NCBI GenBank assembly: GCA_029263315.1
Contig: JAJCXR010000050.1
Span: 172,247 to 236,246, forward strand
DNA from: Acidobacteriota bacterium
GTDB taxonomy: Bacteria; Acidobacteriota; Thermoanaerobaculia; Multivoradales; J023
DNA: 64,000 bases
Reading direction: 5' to 3'
Part shown: positions 8,945 to 17,999 of the stretch, piece after piece
Numbering within the stretch: position 1 is the stretch's first letter
Layout of the letters: each line of letters begins with the position of its first letter
Program-made: the position numbers and the translations under genes
Notes under the pieces: model-generated
What the model saw: only the letters and a program-made list of their open reading frames with translations
Database searches by the model: none
What the model was told of the DNA's origin: nothing

Positions 8945-9437
8945 CGGCGGGTCCGGAGTCAGCCGTTCTGGCGTTGTCGGTCTGCGAGGACGGTCGCAGG
9001 GCCTCGATCAACCCGAAGAAAGCGATTCCGAGCCCCCCGAGGACGGCCGGCAGATAACCCACTGCCGCCGGCCACCCGGTGGCCGGCAAGGTATTGCTCA
9101 CCTGCCGCACCAGGGCCCAACCGTAGAACGCCAACAACAGCCCCAGCAGGACGACCCCCAAGGCCACACACCGGGCCACCAGACGGCGGGCTGTCGGCGG
9201 CAAACGGGTCACCAGCGCATCGACCCCGAGATGAAATCGGCAAAACACGCCATAGGCCGCCGCCAACAGAGCGAAGGTGGCCAGCAGTAACCCTTGGATC
9301 TCCGTCGCCGCCGGCCAAGAGATCTCAAAGAACGCCCAGGCGCCCGTCTCCAAAGCCGACACGATAACCAGCACCGCCAGCAGGGTAGCCAGCACACGTC
9401 GTAAGCCGGCGGCGAGAAAGTTGGCCAGGGATTCCAT
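8937..9437 (-). CDS. dctQ: TRAP transporter small permease (DctQ type)
   Basis: The 166-residue, four-helix membrane protein supports DctM. The open frame extends 33 codons further, but the Met at 9437 (MESLANFLAAGLRRV) matches family length and leaves room for a divergent promoter before the sugar kinase at 9525. Helices lie at about residues 14-34, 46-65, 87-107 and 128-150. It is the first gene of dctQ-dctM-dctP. The sequence is poorly conserved, as is usual for DctQ; the call rests on topology plus position. Confidence 0.88.
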   Translation of the reverse strand: MESLANFLAAGLRRVLATLLAVLVIVSALETGAWAFFEISWPAATEIQGLLLATFALLAAAYGVFCRFHLGVDALVTRLPPTARRLVARCVALGVVLLGLLLAFYGWALVRQVSNTLPATGWPAAVGYLPAVLGGLGIAFFGLIEALRPSSQTDNARTADSGPADD

Positions 9438-9524
9438 CGAGATCGGTATTCTATAGCTGCCTTGGGACGGATGAAGCCTCGATACTCTCCGGCGTGATCG
9501 CCGACTGGTCAGTGGAGCTGCAAA

Positions 9525-10817
9525 ATGCCAACCCAATCACCGAACGCCACACCGAATGCCGAGCTGCTGCGCCAGCAAGTTCTCGACATCTTCAAACATC
9601 GCTTCAAGCGACCCGCCAGGGTTTTGGTGCGGGCCCCCGGACGGGTCAGCTTGCTGGGCGGTCACATCGATTACTCCGAAGGCTGGGTGCTGCCGGCGGC
9701 CATCGACCGCGCCGTATTCCTGGCGGCGGCACCGTTGCAACAACGCAAGCTGACGATCCACGCCCTCGACTTCGATGACACGCTGTCACTCGATCTCGAC
9801 CAGATCCCACCGCCCCTCGAGCCGCGGAACGTCTCCACCGACGGCCCCATTTCGTGGCAAGGCTACCCGAGCGGCATCGTCTGGGCCCTGTCGCAGCTCG
9901 GCCATCGGCTACCGGGTTTGGAAGTGGTCTTCGCCAGCAATATCCCCATCGGCTCCGGGGTCAGCTCCTCGGCGGCCGTCATGATGGCATTCCTCTCGGC
10001 CTTCGAAGGCGTCCTAGAGCCGACCGTCGCCTTGCTGCTGGGCGGTAGCCGGGCCCCGAGCGGCCCCTTTCGACTCGACGGCAAAGCTCGAGCCCAGCTT
10101 GGACAGCGGGTCGAGAACGAGTACCTCGGCCTGCAATCGGGGGTCATGGATCCCTTCGCCAGCCTGCACGGGCGTCGTGGCCGCGCCGTCTTCCTCGACT
10201 GTCGCCACCTCACCTTCGAGCGCTTGCCCATGCCGGAAGACACCGTCGTCCTGGTGGCCGACAGCGGCGTCAAGCGGCAACTGGCCACCTCCGGCTTCAA
10301 CAATCGCCGGGCCCAATGCCAAAGGACGGTGGAGATGCTCGCCCCCCACGTCGAGAACCTGGCCAGCCTGGGGCACTCGGCGACCCTACGCGACCTCAGC
10401 CACCGGGACCTGGAGCTGCACGCCCATCGTCTGCCCATGGAGCTGCGGCGTCGGGCCCAACACGCCGTCGAAGAATGTCGCCGCGTGCAGCTCGGTGCCG
10501 CCGCCCTGAAAGAAAATGATCTAGAAACCTTCGGCGCCCTGATGCGCCGCTCCCACGCCAGCTCCCGGGACCTCTACGAAGTCAGCTTGCCCGAGCTCGA
10601 TGTCCTCGCCGCCAGTGCCTGGCGCAGCGACGGCTGCTGGGGAGCCCGGCTCAGCGGCGGTGGGTTCGGAGGCTGTGTCGTCGCCCTGGTGGAGCCTCAC
10701 GCTGCCGAGGCCGTGGCCCGCACCATGGCCGACGACTTCGAGAACCATTTCGAGCGCCGGCCGGAGATTTTCAGCTGTGAGCTGGCGGATGGGGTCAAGG
10801 TGGAGAGCCAGGGGTAG
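9525..10817 (+). CDS. galK: GHMP sugar kinase, galactokinase-like
   Basis: A 430-residue cytosolic kinase. The substrate motif GRVSLLGGHIDYSEG (residues 39-53) matches the galactokinase signature GRxNLIGEHxDY, but with Ser for Asn and Gly for the usual Glu. The ATP loop IPIGSGVSSSAA (~residues 142-153), catalytic GVMDPFASL and C-terminal LSGGGFGGCVVAL are intact. It phosphorylates C1 of a sugar, by family galactose. The loss of the sugar-contacting Glu leaves specificity open (another hexose or uronate is possible). It is divergent from the TRAP operon and may act on what that imports. Confidence 0.8.
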   Translation: MPTQSPNATPNAELLRQQVLDIFKHRFKRPARVLVRAPGRVSLLGGHIDYSEGWVLPAAIDRAVFLAAAPLQQRKLTIHALDFDDTLSLDLDQIPPPLEPRNVSTDGPISWQGYPSGIVWALSQLGHRLPGLEVVFASNIPIGSGVSSSAAVMMAFLSAFEGVLEPTVALLLGGSRAPSGPFRLDGKARAQLGQRVENEYLGLQSGVMDPFASLHGRRGRAVFLDCRHLTFERLPMPEDTVVLVADSGVKRQLATSGFNNRRAQCQRTVEMLAPHVENLASLGHSATLRDLSHRDLELHAHRLPMELRRRAQHAVEECRRVQLGAAALKENDLETFGALMRRSHASSRDLYEVSLPELDVLAASAWRSDGCWGARLSGGGFGGCVVALVEPHAAEAVARTMADDFENHFERRPEIFSCELADGVKVESQG

Positions 10818-10913
10818 CCGCGACTCAGGTTGCTTGGCCCACGTGCTCTTCCATTCCAGCACCGGGACGTGCAACACCTGGAATCACTGCAGGCTACTTG
10901 GGAAAAAACCCAA

Positions 10914-12113
10914 TCAGGCTTCGGCCAAAGCTTGCCGCAAGTCCTCCAACAGGTCGTCGATATCTTCGACACCGACGCTCAAGCGCACCAAGGTATCGGA
11001 AATCCCGAGCTTCTGACGTGTTTCCGCTGGCACCGAAGCGTGGGTCATGATGGCGGGATGGTTGCACAGGGACTCCACCGCCCCCAAGGACTCGGCCAGT
11101 TGAAAGACCCGCAGGTTCTCGCAGAAGCGGCGGGCGTTGTCGAGGTTGCCGGCGAGACGAAAGCTCACCATGCCGCCGAAGAAACGCATTTGGCGTTTGG
11201 CCAGCTCGTATTGCGGATGCGACGGCAAACCCGGGTAGTAAACCTGCTCGACGTTGTCGTGGGCTTCGAGAAACTCAGCCACCCTTTGTCCGTTCTCGCT
11301 GTGGCGTTCGATGCGCAGGGCCAGGGTCTTGATGCCGCGTAAAGTCTGGTAGGCATCGAAGGGTCCCATAACAGCACCGACGGCGTTCTGTAGGAAGCGC
11401 ACGCGCTGCGCCAGCTCCAGGGTGCTGGCCACGACGACGCCACCCACCACATCGGAATGGCCATTGAGGTACTTGGTGGTCGAGTGCATGACGAGGTCGA
11501 AACCCAAGGCCAGGGGGTTCTGAGCCATCGGTGAAGCAAAGGTGTTGTCGCACACTAGCAGGGCTTCTGGGCAGGTCTCCCGGGCGATCGCCACCACCGC
11601 CGCCAGATCGACGACTTTCATCAGCGGATTGGTCGGTGTCTCGACCCACACCATACGCGTCGCTGCCGTCAACGCCTGGCGGCAGGCGTCGGGATCGGTC
11701 ATATCGACATACTCCAAGTCCAGACCCTGGGAGCGGGCACGTACTTGCGAGAACTGGCGCCGCGTGCCACCGTAGAGATCGTCCATCGCCACCAGACGCG
11801 ATCCTTGGTCGAGGAGGTCGAGCAAGGTCGCCGTGGCGGCCAGCCCTGAGGCAAAAGCAAAACCACCGCAGCTGGGATCTTCTTCCTCACTCACCGAAGA
11901 GCCCTCGAGACCCGCCACCATGCGTTCCAAAGCATAGCGGGTGGGGTTGTGGGAACGGGTGTACTCGAACCCCTTGTGCTCGCCGGGGGAGGCTTGCACG
12001 TAGGTGGCGGCGGTGAAGATGGGCGGCAGGACGGCGCCGGTGGTCGCCTCGGGGCGTTGGCCGGCATGGATGACTTGGGTGGCGGGCCGCTGAGCTCTCT
12101 TGGTATCGGACAT
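10914..12113 (-). CDS. Cys/Met-metabolism PLP enzyme (cystathionine gamma-synthase/lyase family)
   Basis: The 399-residue fold-type I PLP enzyme is full length. Motifs in order: TQVIHAGQRPEATTGAVLPP at the N-terminus, Y-x-R in FEYTRSHNPTR (phosphate contact from the neighbouring subunit), FASGLAAT, VWVETPTNP, VCDNTFASP, and the Schiff-base lysine in STTKYLNGHSD (Lys214). It interconverts cystathionine, cysteine and homocysteine derivatives. Sequence alone does not separate gamma-synthase (MetB), beta-lyase (MetC) and gamma-lyase. An acidic insert (SVSEEEDPSCGG, residues 73-84) is unusual. It is monocistronic and convergent with the sugar kinase. Confidence 0.9.
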   Translation of the reverse strand: MSDTKRAQRPATQVIHAGQRPEATTGAVLPPIFTAATYVQASPGEHKGFEYTRSHNPTRYALERMVAGLEGSSVSEEEDPSCGGFAFASGLAATATLLDLLDQGSRLVAMDDLYGGTRRQFSQVRARSQGLDLEYVDMTDPDACRQALTAATRMVWVETPTNPLMKVVDLAAVVAIARETCPEALLVCDNTFASPMAQNPLALGFDLVMHSTTKYLNGHSDVVGGVVVASTLELAQRVRFLQNAVGAVMGPFDAYQTLRGIKTLALRIERHSENGQRVAEFLEAHDNVEQVYYPGLPSHPQYELAKRQMRFFGGMVSFRLAGNLDNARRFCENLRVFQLAESLGAVESLCNHPAIMTHASVPAETRQKLGISDTLVRLSVGVEDIDDLLEDLRQALAEA

Positions 12114-12298
12114 CGGAAAAGTTCCTCATGGGAAATTGAAGGCTCGCAACAGGCGCATCTAGAGCGCCCGTGAGCACGAATTTTATACGCAGGACCAGGA
12201 AAGTCCGATGAGATTCTGCGCCGAAGTTGGAATCCGCATAGACTCAGCTCAACAATGGCAGGGTCAGAACCTTCGAATCCCCACGACGTTAAACTCTT

Positions 12299-12366
12299 GA
12301 GGACGATACGGTTTTGAAGACCATACGGTTTTGAAGACGACACGGTCTTGCAGACGACAGGTCTCG
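12299..12366. repeat. Four tandem 17-bp repeats
   Basis: Four contiguous 17-bp units, with consensus GAAGACGATACGGTTTT, start at 12299, 12316, 12333 and 12350. Divergence increases toward the last unit. They end 29 bp before the start of the export operon, in its probable promoter or leader region. Confidence 0.8.
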
Positions 12367-12394
12367 AGACGCCGATACTCGACGAGGTTGCCCG

Positions 12395-13615
12395 ATGGAT
12401 CGACTGAAAGAGCTACGCATCGACCGCTCCGAACGCCCCACCAAGAAGTCACGCGGTGGCTTGGTGGCCGGCCTCATCGCCTTCGTGATCCTATTGATCG
12501 CCGCCGTCGCCTGGTGGCGTTGGCAAGACCAAACTCCCAAGGTCAAGGTGGCCAGCGTTGAGCTCGAGCGGGCGGGGGGTAGTCGCGACAACGCTGTGCT
12601 CGACGCCTCCGGCTACGTCACAGCGCGCCTCCGGGCCACCATTTCCTCGAAGGTGACCGGCAAGATCATGGGGGTCTTTGTCGAAGAGGGCATGGAGATC
12701 AAGAAGGGTCAACTACTGGCCCGCCTCGACGACGCCACCGCCCAACGCCAGGTGGCCTTGGCGGAAGCTCAGCTGAGCGCCGCCAAATCGTCCTTGGCGG
12801 AGACTAACGTGCGCCTGGCGGAGGCTCGCCTGGACCTTGGGCGCCAGCAAAAGTTGGTGGCCAGCGAGGTCACCTCGCAGGTGATTCTCGATACCGCCCA
12901 GGCCAACGTCGATGCCTGGCTGGCCCGCCTCGAAAACGAGCGCGAGCAAGTGGCCGTAGCCGAACGCACTTTGGATCTGCGACGTCAGGATTTAGACGAC
13001 ACCGAAATCCGCGCCCCCTTCAGCGGTGTGGCGGTGAGCAAAGACGCCCAACCAGGGGAGATGATTTCGCCGGTTTCGGCCGGTGGTGGTTTCACCCGAA
13101 CCGGCATCTGCACCCTCGTCGACATGGCATCCCTGGAAATCGAAGTCGACGTCAACGAGTCTTACATCAACCGGGTGGAGCCCAATCAGAGGATCGAGGC
13201 GACCTTGGACTCCTACCCCGACTGGCGCATCCCCGGCTACGTCATCACCACGATACCCACCGCCGATCGACAGAAGGCGACGGTGGCGGTACGTATCGCC
13301 TTCGATCAGCTCGACCCTCGCATCTTGCCCGATATGAGCGTCAAGGTGTCCTTCCTCGACGACGAAGCCGAGGTCAGCACCGACGAATCGGCGGCACCCC
13401 GCCTCACCGTGCCGACGACGGCAATTCGCACAATCGACGACAAGAACATTGTCTTCGTCCTACAAGGGGATCAGCTCGAACGCCGAGCCGTGCGCTTGGG
13501 TGCCGAATCCGCCGGACGCACCGTCATCGAAGCGGGAGTCAAGGCCGGCGAGAAGGTGATCGTTGAAGGCCCCGAGACGTTGGCCGGCGGCGATCGTGTC
13601 GAGGTCGAGCCGTGA
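12395..13615 (+). CDS. RND/MacA-type periplasmic adaptor (HlyD family)
   Basis: The 406-residue membrane-fusion protein has a short cytosolic N-terminus, a single anchor helix (residues ~24-44), a biotinyl-lipoyl half motif (GVFVEEGMEIKKGQLLARLD), an alpha-hairpin (residues ~110-195), the second lipoyl half (IRAPFSGVAVSKDAQPGEMI) and beta-barrel/membrane-proximal domains. It bridges the inner-membrane ABC transporter encoded downstream to the periplasm or an outer-membrane channel, as in MacAB. No TolC-like gene is in the window. It is first in a four-gene operon. Confidence 0.92.
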   Translation: MDRLKELRIDRSERPTKKSRGGLVAGLIAFVILLIAAVAWWRWQDQTPKVKVASVELERAGGSRDNAVLDASGYVTARLRATISSKVTGKIMGVFVEEGMEIKKGQLLARLDDATAQRQVALAEAQLSAAKSSLAETNVRLAEARLDLGRQQKLVASEVTSQVILDTAQANVDAWLARLENEREQVAVAERTLDLRRQDLDDTEIRAPFSGVAVSKDAQPGEMISPVSAGGGFTRTGICTLVDMASLEIEVDVNESYINRVEPNQRIEATLDSYPDWRIPGYVITTIPTADRQKATVAVRIAFDQLDPRILPDMSVKVSFLDDEAEVSTDESAAPRLTVPTTAIRTIDDKNIVFVLQGDQLERRAVRLGAESAGRTVIEAGVKAGEKVIVEGPETLAGGDRVEVEP

Positions 13616-13706
13616 GCCTCAGCCTGAGCTCATCGCCTGTCATGCTTTCGCCGAGCTTTAGCCGGCAACTACCTGAATACGACCTGCGCAACGAGGAGAG
13701 ACCGCA

Positions 13707-14411
13707 ATGAGGCCAGAGAACGCTGACGAAGCTTTGCTTCGCCTCGCCGATGTCACCAAGACCTACCAACGGGGCAGCGAAGTGGTGCACGTCCTCGATC
13801 ATCTTGATCTCGACGTGCCCGAGGGGGACTTCCTCGCTCTCATGGGCCCATCGGGCTCCGGCAAGACGACCCTGCTCAACCTCATCGGGGGGCTCGATCG
13901 CCCCACCTCCGGCACCGTCGAGGTGGGCGGCGAACGCATCGACGATGCCTCCGGTAGCCAACTGGCCAAGTGGCGGTCGCGACATATCGGCTTCGTCTTT
14001 CAGTTCTACAATCTGCTGCCGGTCTTGACCGCCCAACGCAACGTCGAGCTGCCCTTGCTGCTCACCCCGCTCAGCCGCCAGCAGCGCAAGAAACATGTCG
14101 CCACCGCCCTCGAGCTGGTGGGCCTCGCCGACCGTGCCAAGCATTTCCCGCGGCAGCTCTCCGGCGGTCAGGAGCAGCGGGTGGGTATCGCCCGGGCCAT
14201 TGTCAGCGACCCGACCATCCTGCTCTGCGACGAACCCACCGGTGATCTGGACCGCAAGTCCGGCGATGAGATCCTCGATCTGCTGGTGGCACTGAACCGC
14301 GATCATGGCAAGACCATCGTCATGGTGACCCACGATCCCCATGCGGCGTCCCGAGCCCGCCGTACCCTCTACCTGGAGAAGGGCCAGCTGGTCACGGAGG
14401 CCAACGTATGA
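13707..14411 (+). CDS. ABC transporter ATPase (MacB/LolD type)
   Basis: This 234-residue nucleotide-binding domain has Walker A GPSGSGKTT (residues ~48-56), Q-loop FVFQFYNLLPVLTA, a signature written LSGGQEQRV, Walker B ILLCDEPTGDLD, and an H-loop in VMVTHD. The signature and 'PTGDLD' are typical of the LolD/MacB class that energises mechanotransmission exporters. It is the second gene of the operon and overlaps the next gene by 4 bp (ATGA). Confidence 0.95.
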   Translation: MRPENADEALLRLADVTKTYQRGSEVVHVLDHLDLDVPEGDFLALMGPSGSGKTTLLNLIGGLDRPTSGTVEVGGERIDDASGSQLAKWRSRHIGFVFQFYNLLPVLTAQRNVELPLLLTPLSRQQRKKHVATALELVGLADRAKHFPRQLSGGQEQRVGIARAIVSDPTILLCDEPTGDLDRKSGDEILDLLVALNRDHGKTIVMVTHDPHAASRARRTLYLEKGQLVTEANV

Positions 14412-15559
14412 GCTTTCTGTCATTGATCTGGGCCAACCTGATGCGGAAAAAGATCCGCACCTTCTTCACCGCCATCGCCATCTTCGTCGCCTTCATGCTC
14501 TTCGGTGGCCTGATGGCTTTCAAAGCCGCCTTCGGCGTTGGCATCGAGCTGGCCGGTATCGACCGGCTGATCCTGATTCACAAGACGGCGATCATCCAGC
14601 CCTTGCCCTTGGCCTACTTGCAGCGCATCCAATCCCAGGAAGGGGTGGAGGACGTCACCCACGCCAACTGGTTTGGCGGCGTCTACCAAGATGCAAGAAA
14701 CTTCTTCCCCAAGATCGCGGTGGACGCCGAGAGCTATTTGCGTCTCTATCCCGAGATCAAGATGCAGGAAGGGGAGCGCGAGGCTTGGATGCGCAACCGC
14801 ACCGGCGCCATCGTCGGCAAGGTGACAGCGGATCGCTTCGGCTGGAAGGTGGGGGACCGCATCCCCGTGCAGGGGGACATCTACCGCACCCAGGACGGTT
14901 CCCCTTGGGAATTCACCATCGAATCCATCTACACCAGCGACGACCCCAGCTTCGACACCTCCAACCTGTTCTTCCACTACAAGTACTTGGAAGAGGCTTC
15001 CGGATCGGACGGCCAGGTGGGCTGGTACATCCTGCGCGTGGCAGATCCACAACAGTCGGCGGAAATCGCCAAGGGCCTCGACCAGCGGTTTGCCAACTCA
15101 CCGGCCGAAACCAAGACCACCACCGAGAAGGCGTTCATCCAATCTTTCGCTAATCAGACGGGCAACATCGCCGCCATCACCACCAACGTCGTCATCGTGG
15201 TCTTCTTCACCCTTTTGCTGGTGGCGGGCAATACCATGGCCCAGTCGGTGCGGGAGCGCATCAACGAGCTGGCGGTGCTCAAGACCCTCGGTTTCAGCGA
15301 CGGCAAGGTGATGGGCATGGTGCTCGGTGAATCGCTGCTCTTGACCTTGGTGTCCGGCGCCCTAGGGTTGACTGCCATCGTCGTGCTGACCAATACGTTG
15401 AGCCTGGGCGGCTCGTTCTTGCCCACCTTTCACGTGCCGACCAACGCCCTATTACCCGGCTTACTGCTGATGCTCTTCATGGGCCTGCTGGCCGGGCTCA
15501 TCCCATCGTTTCAGGCCCTGCGCCTGAGCATCGTCGACGCCCTGTCGCGGAGGACATGA
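14408..15559 (+). CDS. FtsX/MacB-type ABC permease 1
   Basis: The 383-residue permease has an N-terminal helix (residues ~15-40), a large periplasmic domain (~45-250, MacB_PCD-like) and three C-terminal helices (~257-280, ~305-330, ~345-370). The FtsX motif NELAVLKTLGFSDGKVMGMVLGE is split across the first cytosolic loop. It pairs with permease 2 as a heterodimer over the shared ATPase. ATGA overlaps at both ends show tight translational coupling with the ATPase gene and permease 2. Confidence 0.93.
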   Translation: MSFLSLIWANLMRKKIRTFFTAIAIFVAFMLFGGLMAFKAAFGVGIELAGIDRLILIHKTAIIQPLPLAYLQRIQSQEGVEDVTHANWFGGVYQDARNFFPKIAVDAESYLRLYPEIKMQEGEREAWMRNRTGAIVGKVTADRFGWKVGDRIPVQGDIYRTQDGSPWEFTIESIYTSDDPSFDTSNLFFHYKYLEEASGSDGQVGWYILRVADPQQSAEIAKGLDQRFANSPAETKTTTEKAFIQSFANQTGNIAAITTNVVIVVFFTLLLVAGNTMAQSVRERINELAVLKTLGFSDGKVMGMVLGESLLLTLVSGALGLTAIVVLTNTLSLGGSFLPTFHVPTNALLPGLLLMLFMGLLAGLIPSFQALRLSIVDALSRRT

Positions 15560-16809
15560 GCATGTCTGGACTCATCCGATGGTTGGAACAGGTGTGGAGC
15601 GTCACCGTCTTCAGCCTGCTCGGCCTCAAGCAACGGCTCGGCTCGTCGTTGGTGACCATCATCGGCATCGCCGGCGTGGTGGTGGTATTTATCGGCATCC
15701 TGTCGGTGGCCAGCGGCTTCCGCAAGACCCTGCAGACCACCGGTGACCCGGAAAGCGTCATCGTAATGCGCGGCGGCAGTAGCTCGGAGATGACCAGCGG
15801 TTTGCAGATCGAGGAAGTCCGCATCATCGCCGACGCTCCGGGTTTGGCCCGCGGCGACGTCCAAAGGTCGGCGAACCAGCAAGCAGAGCAGTCCCCCGGC
15901 TCAAACCGTGCCTTGGCCTCCGGCGAGCTCTATGTGGTGCTCGATCTGCCCCGCAAGGGGAGCGACACCCCGGCCAATGTGCCGCTGCGAGGCGTCGATC
16001 CCCAGACCGTCTTTGCGGTGCGGGGCAATGTCGAGATGGTCGAAGGCCGCCCCTTCGAAGCGGGCCGCAATGAGGTGATCGTCGGCCAAGGGGCAGCTAT
16101 GGAATTCGACAATCTCGAGCTCGGCGACGACATCATCGTCAGCGAAAATACCTGGAAGGTGGTGGGGGTCTTCAGCACCGGCGGCACCGTCTCGGATTCC
16201 GAGATCTGGACCGATGCCCGCGTCCTGCAGCCGGCCTACCGGCGAGGCACCTCGTTTCAGTCGGTACATGCGCGGCTGGAGAGCCCTGAAGCCTTCGACA
16301 CCTTCAAGGATGCGTTGACCAGCGATCCCAGGCTCGATGTGAAGGTACAGCTCGAATCGGAGTATCACGCCTCCCAAAGCGTCGCCTTCAGCGCCTTCAT
16401 CACCGCCATCGGCGTCTTCATCGGCCTGTTGATGGGCATCGGCGCGGTCTTCGGCGCCGCCAACACCATGTACACCTCGGTGTCGACTCGCACCCGCGAG
16501 ATCGCCACCCTGCGGGCCCTCGGCTTCGGCATCGGGCCGGTGGTCTTCTCGGTGATGGCGGAGGCCCTTGCCTTGGCGGCCATCGGTGGCGGCGCCGGGT
16601 CGTTCCTGGCCTACTCCATCTTCAACGGCTTCCACGCCGCCACGATCAATTTCCAAACCTTCAGCCAGATCGCTTTCAGCTTCGCCGTGACACCGGCCCT
16701 GATGATCGGCGGCATCGTCTATGCCATCCTCATGGGTTTTGTCAGTTGTATCTTCCCCGCCTTTCGCGCCGCCCTCCTACCGGTGGCCACGGCCCTGCGG
16801 GAGCTGTAA
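15556..16809 (+). CDS. FtsX/MacB-type ABC permease 2
   Basis: A 417-residue permease with the same topology as its upstream partner: helix at ~28-50, periplasmic domain ~55-280, helices at ~282-305, ~330-355 and ~380-405. The FtsX loop TREIATLRALGFGIGPVVFSV is clear. With the adaptor, ATPase and permease 1 it completes a MacAB-like exporter that would extrude a peptide, lipid or antibiotic. A 9-bp stem-loop follows its stop. Confidence 0.93.
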   Translation: MSMSGLIRWLEQVWSVTVFSLLGLKQRLGSSLVTIIGIAGVVVVFIGILSVASGFRKTLQTTGDPESVIVMRGGSSSEMTSGLQIEEVRIIADAPGLARGDVQRSANQQAEQSPGSNRALASGELYVVLDLPRKGSDTPANVPLRGVDPQTVFAVRGNVEMVEGRPFEAGRNEVIVGQGAAMEFDNLELGDDIIVSENTWKVVGVFSTGGTVSDSEIWTDARVLQPAYRRGTSFQSVHARLESPEAFDTFKDALTSDPRLDVKVQLESEYHASQSVAFSAFITAIGVFIGLLMGIGAVFGAANTMYTSVSTRTREIATLRALGFGIGPVVFSVMAEALALAAIGGGAGSFLAYSIFNGFHAATINFQTFSQIAFSFAVTPALMIGGIVYAILMGFVSCIFPAFRAALLPVATALREL

Positions 16810-16828
16810 GTCGAGATGTCGATCCCGA

Positions 16829-16853
16829 GCGGTCCCCCATCACTGGGGACCGC
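16829..16853. terminator. Hairpin between convergent genes
   Basis: GCGGTCCCC and GGGGACCGC form a perfect 9-bp stem with a 7-nt loop. It starts 20 bp after the permease stop and includes the stop codon of the convergent membrane-protein gene. No T-run follows on either strand, so intrinsic termination is plausible but unproven. Confidence 0.4.
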
Positions 16854-17229
16854 CTTGGGCATTCTGCCGTAGCTTGCCTCCCAGGGTCGCCATGGGAAGC
16901 AACGTGGCCAAGAAGATCAGGTGGTACCACAGGGGCATGAGGTCCCAATAGCCGGCCTGAACGGCGATTCCCACCATCAAGAGAATCACCCCGAGGGCCA
17001 CACCATGGGCCATCTGGCGACGCTTGGCGATGACGCCGGTGAGCCAACCGGAAAGCAACGAAAACGTCGCGCTGTCGGCCAGTAGAAGGATCAAGATGCC
17101 GACACTGCCCGTCGAGCCGTCCTCGCGAAAGGCGTCGGGGAAGGCCCCGGCGATGGCGAAGTTACTGACCAACCAAAGAATCGTCCAAGCGATGAAGCCC
17201 ACCAATACTGCCAGAATGCTGCGTCCCAT
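16840..17229 (-). CDS. Small four-helix membrane protein, unknown family
   Basis: The 129-residue protein has four hydrophobic stretches (about residues 5-27, 43-65, 72-91 and 97-115) and no enzymatic motif. Short Lys/Arg clusters (AKRRQ, KLRQN) suggest loops on the cytosolic side. It stands alone, convergent with the export operon and 236 bp from the SRPBCC gene. It is probably a real gene because its hydrophobic periodicity and length are maintained throughout. I do not recognise a function. Confidence 0.65.
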   Translation of the reverse strand: MGRSILAVLVGFIAWTILWLVSNFAIAGAFPDAFREDGSTGSVGILILLLADSATFSLLSGWLTGVIAKRRQMAHGVALGVILLMVGIAVQAGYWDLMPLWYHLIFLATLLPMATLGGKLRQNAQGGPQ

Positions 17230-17465
17230 GCTGTCCTCCGTTGTGTCTTAGTTCTTTCCCGTTCGCTGTAGAAGTCTTCTCCTCCGGAAGGCCGGAGGAC
17301 GGCCCCGAGCCGGTTAGATTCCACTCGGTTGTTCGTAGAGCCATCCAATGCGCCCCTATTCTCCGGCGTCCCACAGGGACGAAATCTCCCAGCGAGTGGT
17401 TTCAACCACTCGCCGGCTCGCCGTCCTCATCCCCTAGCCCAGCCGGGGGAGGCGAACCAGACACC

Positions 17466-17999
17466 TCAGCTCGGCAGCGGCCAATTCTCGGACAAGGCCT
17501 TTTTGGGGCTCATCAAGGGCCCCAACAGCTTGAACATCCCATAGAGCATGCGGACTCCGAAGGACGGCTTGCCCGTCTCCACAACCGCCTTCAAGGTCTT
17601 GACGATGTGGTTGCCGCCTTGCTTCATCTGCTTTGTGGACTTGGTGCCCACCGCCATGTTGGTGCAGGTCAAGGTGAAGTCGACCCCGCCGTCCACCGAT
17701 TCCAGCTCATAGGTGATGATGCACTCGGGGTCGTCATAGGTGGTGAAGCGAAAGGTCTGCGAAAAAATGCGCGGCTCCTCGATCTGTAGGATCTTGCCCA
17801 CCACCGCAGTGTACTTACCGTCCGCCGAGCGCATGCACACCACGCCACCCGGCACCAAACCATCGGTGTGCAGTTGCGAATCGAACATCGCCTTCTGCAC
17901 CTCATGGGTCTTGGTGATCTCCCGCCACACATCATTCACCGAGCCCTTGATGTGGATCTTGAAGACCGCTGTCTCCGTCTCGCCCGCTTTCTCAACCAT
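17466..17999 (-). CDS. SRPBCC (START-like/AHSA1) domain protein
   Basis: This 177-residue protein opens with the AHSA1 pattern (TAVFKIHIKGSVNDVWREIT) and continues with VPGGVVCMRSADGKYTAVVG, LQIEEPRIFSQTFRF and ECIITYELE, the beta-grasp that forms a hydrophobic pocket. The frame extends upstream to 18032. The Met at 17999 is preferred because GGAGG lies 8 nt before it and ATGGTTGA then overlaps the arsR stop. Two-gene ArsR-SRPBCC operons are common, and the SRPBCC protein is likely a ligand-binding effector or enzyme of unknown substrate. Confidence 0.88.
   Translation of the reverse strand: MVEKAGETETAVFKIHIKGSVNDVWREITKTHEVQKAMFDSQLHTDGLVPGGVVCMRSADGKYTAVVGKILQIEEPRIFSQTFRFTTYDDPECIITYELESVDGGVDFTLTCTNMAVGTKSTKQMKQGGNHIVKTLKAVVETGKPSFGVRMLYGMFKLLGPLMSPKKALSENWPLPS

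Noticed and set aside
10896..10912. Terminator hairpin TTGGG-AAAAAA-CCCAA
   Set aside because: The stem is only 5 bp and weak, and it lacks a T-run on either strand.
12262..12290. tRNA T-arm-like TTCGAATCC
   Set aside because: No acceptor or anticodon stem can be formed around it.
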